NCBI RefSeq assembly: GCF_014333585.1
Contig: NZ_JACSCW010000001.1
Span: 62,001 to 126,000, forward strand
Length of the DNA: 64,000 bases
Direction: 5' to 3'
DNA from: Hymenobacter sp. BT188
Lineage (GTDB): Bacteria; Bacteroidota; Bacteroidia; Cytophagales; Hymenobacteraceae
A program made the position numbers and the translations under genes. Below are positions 57,868 to 64,000 of the stretch, piece by piece. The notes under the pieces were generated by a model. That model saw only the letters and a program-made list of their open reading frames with translations. It was not told where the DNA came from and did not search any database. The stretch's first letter is position 1. Every line of letters starts with the position of its first letter.

Positions 57868-58077
57868 CTAAGCTTTCTTCAGAAACTCGGTTTTTAGTAC
57901 CATAGTGCTGCCGCCGGCGCGGCCTTCAATTTCCTGTGGGCTGTTGGTGAGCCGAATATTCTTCACCAGTGTGCCACGCTTTAGTGTTAGCGACGAGCCT
58001 TTTACTTTCAAATCTTTGATGATGGTAACAGAGTCACCTTCGTTTAGTAAGGTACCGTTGCTGTCTTTTACGTCCAT
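57868..58077 (-). CDS. PhnA/YjdM-like domain protein
   Basis: A 69-residue protein matching the C-terminal domain of YjdM/PhnA (alkylphosphonate utilisation protein by name only): [40 protein letters not shown] and [11 protein letters not shown]. The N-terminal zinc ribbon of the full-length protein is absent, as in several short homologs. Function unknown; a phosphonate role is doubtful. Directly before the ATG, the gene strand carries AAAAAAGCCCCCCC, a G6C-type element in an unusual place. Confidence 0.87.
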   Translation of the reverse strand: MDVKDSNGTLLNEGDSVTIIKDLKVKGSSLTLKRGTLVKNIRLTNSPQEIEGRAGGSTMVLKTEFLKKA

Positions 58078-58129
58078 GGGGGGGCTTTTTTGAGGCTATA
58101 AACGTTTAGGTCTTTCTTTTAAAGATAAT

Positions 58130-58157
58130 GGTCCTACGACTTTGGAGTCGCAGGACC
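58130..58157 (-). terminator. Hairpin after ychF
   Basis: GGTCCTACGAC and GTCGCAGGACC pair around a 6-base loop with one mismatch. On the minus strand it follows the ychF stop by about 30 bases and is followed by T-containing sequence. Confidence 0.6.
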
Positions 58158-58187
58158 ACACCCGACAATAGTTATGCAATCTGAGCT

Positions 58188-59285
58188 TTACACGTTGAAG
58201 CGGAAGTGCATGATGTCGCCGTCCTGTACCACGTATTCTTTGCCTTCTACGGCCATTTTGCCGGCTTCTTTGATCTTGGCTTCCGTTTTATAATTCTGAT
58301 AATCGGGGAGCTTGATTACCTCAGCGCGGATGAAGCCCTTTTCGAAGTCGGAGTGGATAACGCCGGCGGCCTGGGGGGCTTTATCGCCGCGGTGAATGGT
58401 CCAGGCGCGTACTTCCTTTACCCCGGCGGTGAAGTAGGTAATCAGGTTGAGCAACTCGTAGCTGGCGCGGATAAGGCGGCTCAAACCAGACTCTTTCAAG
58501 CCATACTCACCTAGGAACATTTCCTTTTCCTCGGGGTCTTCCATCTCGGCAATCTGCGACTCGATGGCGGCCGAAATCGGTACTACTTCAGCGTTTTCGC
58601 TTTTCACATAATCGCGCAAGGCGTCCAGGTGCTTGTTGCCGGTGCGAATAGCAGCTTCATCCACGTTGGCCACGTAGATAACGGGCTTGATGGTCAGCAA
58701 CTGCAAGTCCTCTACGGCTTCCAACTCATCGGCATCAGCTTGAAGCGAGCGGGCGTTTTGACCAGCTTCCAAGTGTGCCTTGAAGCGCTGCAAAGCCGCT
58801 ACTTCCTTCTTAGCCTTCGCATCGCCGGCCTTCGCAGAACGCTCTGATTTAATCAGCTTCTTATCGATGCCTTCCAGATCCTTGAGCTGCAACTCGGTGT
58901 CGATAACCTCCTTGTCGAACACGGGGTCAACGGAGCCGGCTACGTGCACGATATTGGGGTCGTCGAAGCAGCGGACAACGTGAATAATAGCGTCAACCTC
59001 GCGGATATTGGCCAGAAATTTATTGCCCAAACCTTCGCCTTTGCTGGCGCCTTTTACGAGGCCGGCAATGTCAACGAACTCAATAACCGTGGGCAGCACG
59101 CGTTCCGGGCTTACCAACGCTTCAAGTATCTGAAGGCGCTCATCGGGCACGGTGATGATGCCCACGTTCGGCTCGATGGTACAAAAAGGATAGTTGGCCG
59201 ATTCGGCCTTGGCATTCGAGAGAGCGTTGAATAGCGTGGACTTACCCACGTTCGGCAAACCGACGATTCCGCAGCGGAGACCCAT
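58188..59285 (-). CDS. ychF: Redox-regulated ATPase YchF
   Basis: About 365 residues from the ATG at 59285 ([20 protein letters not shown]); the longer frame adds 32 unlikely codons. Obg-type P-loop protein: G1 [10 protein letters not shown]3 [20 protein letters not shown], and NVDE in place of NKxD, which explains ATP preference in YchF. The C-terminal TGS domain has [20 protein letters not shown] and [13 protein letters not shown], the usual YchF end. It binds ribosomes and is linked to oxidative-stress control in other bacteria. Confidence 0.96.
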   Translation of the reverse strand: MGLRCGIVGLPNVGKSTLFNALSNAKAESANYPFCTIEPNVGIITVPDERLQILEALVSPERVLPTVIEFVDIAGLVKGASKGEGLGNKFLANIREVDAIIHVVRCFDDPNIVHVAGSVDPVFDKEVIDTELQLKDLEGIDKKLIKSERSAKAGDAKAKKEVAALQRFKAHLEAGQNARSLQADADELEAVEDLQLLTIKPVIYVANVDEAAIRTGNKHLDALRDYVKSENAEVVPISAAIESQIAEMEDPEEKEMFLGEYGLKESGLSRLIRASYELLNLITYFTAGVKEVRAWTIHRGDKAPQAAGVIHSDFEKGFIRAEVIKLPDYQNYKTEAKIKEAGKMAVEGKEYVVQDGDIMHFRFNV

Positions 59286-59504
59286 TCTTTTGAAGTTTTG
59301 AGGGATGAATAGTAAGGGATGAACCGGCCCTGGGGGGCAAATTCGAGGGGCAAAGGTACGGGTTGTTCGCTGGGAAAGCACGGTGAGCCAACTATATGCG
59401 CACCAAGACGCTTACCGATAACACAACGGCGCGCTCTGGCCGAAACCAAAGCGCGCCGCGCACTAAGTGAATACCAGAGTAAAAGCTTGTTTCGCTAGGC
59501 TTGC

Positions 59505-59894
59505 TTAGTAAGTGGTGTCGGTGGTATTGCCGTTGTAGGGCTCGTCGTTATAGGCGGGGCGGGGGCGGTCTAGCTCGGCTACCTCTTCCTCCGTCAATAG
59601 CTCTTCGCGCACGTAGTCCACGGCGTCCTGCAGGGCATCCACGAACTTGGCGAAGTCTTCCTTGTAGAGGAAAATCTTGTGCTTCTCATAGGAGAAGGTG
59701 TCATCGTCGCGGAGCTTGCGCTTGCTCTCAGTAATGGTGAGGTAATAATCCTGGCCGCGCGTGGCTTTCACGTCGAAGAAGTACGTGCGTTTACCGGCTT
59801 TAATGCGCTGCGAATAAATTTCTTCCTGATCGTGACGGTCTTCCACGGTTCCTACGGTAAAGTTTACTTGTTGAATAGTTGAATGGCCGACCAA
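59505..59894 (-). CDS. DUF3276 (PUR-type nucleic-acid-binding) protein
   Basis: Up to 129 residues. The conserved part, EEIYSQRIKAGKRTYFFDVK with DYYLTITESKRK and FLYKEDFAKFVDALQDAVDY, is the DUF3276/PUR-alpha-like fold found across Bacteroidota, thought to bind single-stranded nucleic acid. The C-terminal tail is acidic and Asn/Thr-rich. There is no ATG: the frame starts with a TTG at 59894, and a GTG at 59846 gives a more typical length. The start is therefore uncertain. Confidence 0.85.
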   Translation of the reverse strand: MVGHSTIQQVNFTVGTVEDRHDQEEIYSQRIKAGKRTYFFDVKATRGQDYYLTITESKRKLRDDDTFSYEKHKIFLYKEDFAKFVDALQDAVDYVREELLTEEEVAELDRPRPAYNDEPYNGNTTDTTY

Positions 59895-60137
59895 AGTACT
59901 CTTCTCGAATGGGATATAAAAATTTTAATCTTAGGTTTTTGAATGGAAAAGCCCCCCAGAATGGGAGTAGGCTAGGCTGAAAGAAAAATGGTGTGACCGA
60001 CAGAGCAGCGCCCCTATGCCATAGTAATTACAACTCCGGGGCGTACAGGATTGCTTGTGTAATACTGCGGTATGTGGTAGGCTAGCCTATCTTGCGCTCT
60101 TCCTACTCACTTTCATTTGACAGGCAGCACGCAGTTT

Positions 60138-61322
60138 ATGGTAAGATATAGTACGGTATGTGTACTTCTGCTTCTGAGCCACTTTGCTTTAGCCCAGCAA
60201 CGAATAACCGGCAATGTGGTAGATGCCGCTACCGATCGACCTATACCTTACGCCAGCATTACGGTGCTAAACACGCGCCTGGGCACGACCAGCAACGCTG
60301 ATGGGGAGTTTGAGCTAAAGACTGTGCCGCTGCCCGGCAAGGTGGTTGTGTCGCACCTGAGCTACGCCCGCGATACGCTCACTGTGGCGGCGGCGCAGCC
60401 TCTGCAGATTCGGATGCAGCCGGCTTCCGTGCTGCTGGCCGAAGCGCCGGTGGGGGGCTATTTAGAGGAATTGATCAAGAAAGCCTACCGTCAACTAAGG
60501 CAAAGCAATACGCAGAAAACCTATGGTCAGGCATTTTATCGGCAAACGACCCAGCTAGACGGCGACGCGACGAAGGTGCAAGAAATGATCTGGAATACCA
60601 AAACTAGCAGCGCCGGAATGGAGGGAACAACACTAGCTCAGGCGCGCTACGCAAAGAAAAAATCCCTCGTCAGCTTCAAGAATTTCTCCGCCTATACGAA
60701 AACAGTAGTCCTTTTCGACCCTAAAGCCGACAGCGCTGCTTCCAAGTCGTTGCTTGGTCCCAACGTAGCCCGCAACTTCACCCTTAGCTTGGTGGGCGTA
60801 ACCCAAAACGGTCCTCAGCAACTAGTAGAAATTGGCTTCAAGCGTAAGACGGACGACAAACAGAACACGGAGCAGGGTAGCATTATTATCGATGAGACCA
60901 CCCACCAGATTCTGCGGCTGCAACTGGAAACGCCCGGCATGCCCATCAAGTTGAATGCGCCCGGCTACCGCTTTAAGGAACAGACCCTGGCCTTCGAACT
61001 GGTATTTCAACCCGCGCCCGATGGGGCCGTGCTTGAGTATACCAAAGTCAGTATTCGGGCCGCCGTCGACCGGCCGCTCAAGGGCGACCTCCGGATCCAG
61101 ACTTCTTCTTTTACTTATTTCTACGATGGACGGCCTACGCCAACGGGACTAGCGTATGCTCCAGTTAAGAAGGGGGAATCAGACTTGGAAACCATTAAGC
61201 AAACCACTTACGAGCCCGCTTTTTGGCAAAAAAGCTCCGTGGTCAAGCGTACGCCGCTTGAAGAAGGCATAATTAAATCATTTGAGCAGAAAGGAGCGTT
61301 TGGTACGTTATTATCCCATTGA
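60138..61322 (+). CDS. Secreted protein with CarboxypepD_reg-like domain
   Basis: About 394 residues from the ATG at 60138 (signal peptide MVRYSTVCVLLLLSHFALAQ); an in-frame TTG lies seven codons upstream. Residues about 22-100 form a carboxypeptidase-regulatory-like domain (GNVVDAATDRPIPYASITVL). The rest, with LIKKAYRQLRQSNTQKTYGQ and beta-rich segments, resembles the periplasmic part of DUF5686-like proteins but without the barrel. Function unknown. TATCTTG at 60088-60094 may be part of its promoter. The stop lies 50 bases before the start of the DUF58 gene. Confidence 0.78.
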   Translation: MVRYSTVCVLLLLSHFALAQQRITGNVVDAATDRPIPYASITVLNTRLGTTSNADGEFELKTVPLPGKVVVSHLSYARDTLTVAAAQPLQIRMQPASVLLAEAPVGGYLEELIKKAYRQLRQSNTQKTYGQAFYRQTTQLDGDATKVQEMIWNTKTSSAGMEGTTLAQARYAKKKSLVSFKNFSAYTKTVVLFDPKADSAASKSLLGPNVARNFTLSLVGVTQNGPQQLVEIGFKRKTDDKQNTEQGSIIIDETTHQILRLQLETPGMPIKLNAPGYRFKEQTLAFELVFQPAPDGAVLEYTKVSIRAAVDRPLKGDLRIQTSSFTYFYDGRPTPTGLAYAPVKKGESDLETIKQTTYEPAFWQKSSVVKRTPLEEGIIKSFEQKGAFGTLLSH

Positions 61323-61372
61323 GCGCCAGCCCTTCGCTATTCTTAATTCCTGCTTCTACTTACTTCTTTCAT

Positions 61373-62287
61373 ATGGCCCAACCACTTGATTTAGCTGCTG
61401 TCCGCTCGTTCGAGAATCTGGAGTTTCTGGCCCGTCAGCTGGTCGAGGGCTTCATTACGGGTTTGCACCAGTCGCCGTACCACGGTTTTTCGGTGGAGTT
61501 TTCAGAGCATCGCCTCTACAATCCTGGCGAAAGCACCCGCCACCTCGACTGGAAGGTGTTTGCCCGGACGGATAAGCTGTTTGTAAAGCGCTACGAGGAG
61601 GAAACCAACCTGCGCTGTCATCTGCTGCTCGACGTGAGCCCGAGTATGTATTACCCAGCGCCGGGCAATGACAAACTGCGCTTTTCCATCCTGTGCGCCG
61701 CGGCCCTTATCACCTTGCTTCAAAAGCAGCGCGACGCTGTAGGCCTGGTCACCTTCGCCGATCAGGTAGAGCTGCAAACGCCGGTTCGCTCCACCAGCAC
61801 CCATCGCCACACGTTGCTCCTAACACTGCAACAGCTGCTGGAAAGGCCCCCTACGCGCCGCGTTACCGATGTAGCGCATGTTATCCATCAGATTGCCCAG
61901 CAAATTCCGAAGCGTTCCTTGGTGGTGCTCTTTAGTGATATGCTGGGCCGGGCGCCTGAGGAGCAAACTACGATGTTGGCTGCACTGCAACACCTGCGCC
62001 ACCAGCATCATGAGGTATTACTGTTTCACATCATGGACCGCGCCACGGAGTCGGAGTTTGCTTTTGCCGACCGCCCGTATCTGTTTGAGGATATTGAAAC
62101 CGGGGAGCAAATCAAGCTTCAGCCCAATCAGGTGCGCGACCAGTATCGCGCCGCCATGCAGCGCTACGAGCAGGAATTGGCCTTGCGCTGCGGGCAGTAT
62201 AAGATTGATTTCGTGCCGGTTGATATCCGGGAGCCGTTTGATAAGGCGCTCTACGCGTACTTGGTGAAGCGAGGAAAAGTGCGGTAA
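61373..62287 (+). CDS. DUF58 domain-containing protein
   Basis: About 304 residues from the ATG at 61373 (MAQPLDLAAVRSFENLEFLA); the open frame starts earlier but overlaps the preceding gene. DUF58 core: SVEFSEHRLYNPGESTRHLD, WKVFARTDKLFVKRYEEE, and a VWA-like metal site in LLLDVSPSMYY. These proteins usually work with a MoxR-type AAA ATPase; none is adjacent here. A GCCCCCCAG element follows its stop. Confidence 0.9.
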   Translation: MAQPLDLAAVRSFENLEFLARQLVEGFITGLHQSPYHGFSVEFSEHRLYNPGESTRHLDWKVFARTDKLFVKRYEEETNLRCHLLLDVSPSMYYPAPGNDKLRFSILCAAALITLLQKQRDAVGLVTFADQVELQTPVRSTSTHRHTLLLTLQQLLERPPTRRVTDVAHVIHQIAQQIPKRSLVVLFSDMLGRAPEEQTTMLAALQHLRHQHHEVLLFHIMDRATESEFAFADRPYLFEDIETGEQIKLQPNQVRDQYRAAMQRYEQELALRCGQYKIDFVPVDIREPFDKALYAYLVKRGKVR

Positions 62288-62314
62288 AAAAGCCCCCCAG
62301 CAGGCAGAATATGG

Positions 62315-62953
62315 CTACTCTTCTGGTTTTGGGGTGGTTGGCAACGACTGCCATAGGTACTTGCAGGCCAGCGTACGGTAAGGGCGCCAGTCTTCCGCTA
62401 TCTGCGTGATGCGGCGCAGCAGCGGCCGGCCGGTTTCTTCCAGCTGATACATGCGGCGCATGGCGTTTTGCACACCCAAATCACCCTCCGGAAACACGTC
62501 GGGCTGGTCTAGAGCGAACATTTGGATCATTTGCGCCGTCCAGCGACCTACCCCCCGAATGACCGTAAGATGATTCGTAAGCTCTTCCTCATTCAAGCCT
62601 GCAATGAAGGAGTATTCAAGCTTGTCTTGCAGAGAAAACTCAGCGATAGCGCGCAGATAGCCCGCTTTCTGGCGCGATAAGCCAGCGGCGCGCAGCTCAT
62701 CATCGCTCATTAGCACCAGCACACTGGGCTCGGGATAGCCATCGGGCTTAAACAGGGCTTCTACCTTTTTCCAAACGGCAGCAGCAGCTTTGGTCGAAAT
62801 CTGTTGGCTGACAATAGCTTTGATCAGCGCCAGATATATGTCCTCATGCGGCCGGGGCTGAACGGGGCGGCAGCTATCAATAACGGCAGCCAGGATGGGG
62901 TCGCGACGCAGGTGCACTAAAGCGGCTTCCTGGGAAAAGTCATCAGTAAGCAT
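62315..62953 (-). CDS. DNA-3-methyladenine glycosylase (AlkA-type)
   Basis: A 212-residue HhH-GPD superfamily base-excision repair enzyme. The helix-hairpin-helix with Gly-Val-Gly is in LTVIRGVGRWTAQMIQMFAL, and the catalytic Asp in VFPEGDLGVQNAMRR. ALIKAIVSQQISTKAAAAVW is the other conserved segment. It removes alkylated bases; length and layout match the short DNA-3-methyladenine glycosylase 2 family. It is 15 bases downstream of the phosphoesterase gene, likely co-transcribed. Confidence 0.92.
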   Translation of the reverse strand: MLTDDFSQEAALVHLRRDPILAAVIDSCRPVQPRPHEDIYLALIKAIVSQQISTKAAAAVWKKVEALFKPDGYPEPSVLVLMSDDELRAAGLSRQKAGYLRAIAEFSLQDKLEYSFIAGLNEEELTNHLTVIRGVGRWTAQMIQMFALDQPDVFPEGDLGVQNAMRRMYQLEETGRPLLRRITQIAEDWRPYRTLACKYLWQSLPTTPKPEE

Positions 62954-62968
62954 AAAATGAAAGCTGGT

Positions 62969-63628
62969 TTAACGAAAGCTGATGTCGGTGCGGTGCGTAT
63001 CGACGGCTATGTATTCCAGTACTTCGCCGTCGGCGGTCAGCTTTACACCGGTCAGGCAGTTTCCCATATAGGCGCCCGTGTCTAGATATAGTGCCTGATG
63101 CGCCGCATCGAAAGCGGGCCGGCAATCCTGAGTAGGCGTGTGGCCAACTATCTGTAAGCGGCCAATATTGCGCAACGGTCCCCGGCGCCATAATACGCCA
63201 TCTTGGTCGTCTTCATCCAGCGGATTAGGAGTATTAGCTAGGCCCGCGTGGCTCACAAACATAGCTTCGTTTTCCCAGTACAAAGGGCGCTGAGCCAGCC
63301 AGATAAGGTGAGGCAGCTGCAAGTGAGCCTGCACACTATACTGCTCCATGGTTTCACGTCCGCCCCACTCCAGCCAGCTTGGGTATGGGCCCTGGGGGCC
63401 ATAATATTTCAGCATACTAGCTTCGTGGTTGCCTTTCAAAAATACAGTCTGCTTAGGGTGTTTCAGATTGAGAGAAATGGCGGCGGCTACCGTTTCGGGC
63501 GAGAAGTTGCCCCGATCCACGAGGTCGCCCACTTGGATGAGTATTTCCCGGGCCGGGTTCCAGTGCTGCAAGAGCTCCAGAAAAGTGAAATAACAGCCAT
63601 GCACATCACCAACTATAAACAGGTTCAT
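62969..63628 (-). CDS. Metallophosphoesterase (PrpA/ApaH-like)
   Basis: A 219-residue calcineurin-like phosphoesterase. Metal-binding motifs in order: GDVHG (7-11), GDLVDRGNFS (about 33), LKGNHEASML (about 64), SHAGL (about 121) and IVGHTPTQ (about 155). The layout fits serine/threonine protein phosphatases or diadenosine tetraphosphatases of the PPP family. The substrate is unknown. It lies upstream of the glycosylase gene in the same direction. Confidence 0.9.
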   Translation of the reverse strand: MNLFIVGDVHGCYFTFLELLQHWNPAREILIQVGDLVDRGNFSPETVAAAISLNLKHPKQTVFLKGNHEASMLKYYGPQGPYPSWLEWGGRETMEQYSVQAHLQLPHLIWLAQRPLYWENEAMFVSHAGLANTPNPLDEDDQDGVLWRRGPLRNIGRLQIVGHTPTQDCRPAFDAAHQALYLDTGAYMGNCLTGVKLTADGEVLEYIAVDTHRTDISFR

Positions 63629-63749
63629 ACGGAAGCAATCAAGCTAAAAGCCGGAGGACAAAAATAGGCCTCCGTGAGGCCATCCGCATACACGCTGATG
63701 AACCACAGAGGGAGCTTCGCGGAATGGGTGAGCAAAAGTAGCACAAACC

Positions 63750-64000
63750 CTAGTTGTTGTCTTGTTCTTCTGCCGGTACTTCCGAGATACTTAAGCCCAG
63801 GCGTTTTACCAGTGGTCCGATGGTGAGGCCCTGTACGATAATAGAGAAAATAACCACCACATAAGTGATGCCCACAATAAGGTCGCGGGCAGGGCTAGGG
63901 GGCAATGATAGCGCCAGGGCCACAGAAATGCCTCCCCGCAACCCTCCCCAGGTCAGAATCTTGACGGAATGCTGGGTGAAGCTGCGGCGGAGGCGCAGAA
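63750..64000 (-). CDS. CPA1-type sodium/proton antiporter, C-terminal part
   Basis: The frame is open from the window's right edge down to a stop at 63750, giving the last 83 or so residues. KILTWGGLRGGISVALALSL followed by ITYVVVIFSIIVQGLTIGPL is the characteristic end of NhaP-like cation/proton antiporters, with the Arg of GGLRGG in the conserved place. A short acidic tail follows. The rest of the gene lies outside the window. Confidence 0.88.
   Translation of the reverse strand, partial: LRLRRSFTQHSVKILTWGGLRGGISVALALSLPPSPARDLIVGITYVVVIFSIIVQGLTIGPLVKRLGLSISEVPAEEQDNN

Larger units (their letters stand above)
426..62298. repeat. Dispersed G6C motif (GGGGGGC followed by AAA or TTT), about 50 copies
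   Basis: Short element occurring about 50 times by eye on either strand, in genes and between them; positions are in the findings. Typical forms are CTGGGGGGCAAATT and CTGGGGGGCTTTTT. The range given only marks first and last copies seen; the bases between are not repeats. Four or so pairs form terminator hairpins. Confidence 0.7.

Noticed and set aside
1-64000. CRISPR arrays, tRNA or rRNA genes
   Set aside because: No regularly spaced direct repeats and no tRNA- or rRNA-like sequence were seen; the long repeats present are inverted and isolated.

Overview
The window looks like chromosomal DNA of a Bacteroidota bacterium of the Cytophagales, most likely Hymenobacter or a close relative. This rests on family content: LytS/LytTR pairs, a TonB-dependent receptor and other proteins with a CarboxypepD_reg-like N-terminus, DUF5686, a subtilisin with a type IX secretion (T9SS) C-terminal domain, a DUF5103 T9SS plug-type protein, DUF3276, DUF6370, an ABA4-like protein, and a menaquinone gene set. 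Most of the DNA is moderately GC-rich. A few segments are clearly AT-richer: about 13.3-16 kb, 35.4-35.9 kb, the gene at 45.05-45.9 kb, and about 48.2-52.1 kb. No rRNA, tRNA, CRISPR array or intact insertion sequence was recognised.

Layout. 0-6.4 kb: two related LytS-type kinase / LytTR regulator systems pointing at each other; the right-hand one is in an operon with an ABA4-like protein, an unrecognised membrane protein and a DoxX-like protein. 6.7-20.6 kb: a beta-barrel-like protein, then a long leftward series with the menaquinone genes menE, menB, menD, an isochorismate synthase and a hotdog thioesterase. menE is separated from the rest by six unrelated genes, one of them a frameshifted lipase maturation factor. 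20.6-27.7 kb, rightward: histidine phosphatase, dihydrolipoamide acetyltransferase (E2), TonB-dependent receptor, HslV, deoxyhypusine synthase-like protein. 27.7-35.4 kb, leftward: DUF937/OmpA protein, small membrane protein, LigT-like and DinB-like proteins, a beta-propeller lipoprotein, and a secreted subtilisin that appears to carry SLH repeats as well as a T9SS signal; a 52-residue DUF2256 protein lies on the other strand. 35.9-47.9 kb, rightward: two transporters, two ferritin-like proteins, a DUF5686 protein, an amidase, an AT-rich orphan with a HEPN-like motif, and an ABC-F ATPase. 48.2-52.1 kb: an AT-rich accessory block (alpha/beta hydrolase, SulP transporter, broken rifampin ADP-ribosyltransferase, acetyltransferase). 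52.3-64 kb: the T9SS plug-type protein, two tandem M48 metalloproteases, YchF, a DUF3276 protein, a DUF58 protein, a DNA glycosylase, a phosphoesterase, and the end of a CPA1-type antiporter running off the edge.

Two kinds of structure are not explained by the genes. The heptamer GGGGGGC, nearly always followed by AAA or TTT, occurs about 50 times by eye on both strands, inside genes in several frames and in intergenic sites, and is missing from the AT-rich segments. Several families of long, nearly perfect inverted repeats sit at gene ends. There is no single obvious new multi-gene system. The best leads are the G6C motif, the HEPN-like orphan, the SLH/T9SS protease, and the ABA4-like/DoxX operon with its own LytS/LytTR pair.
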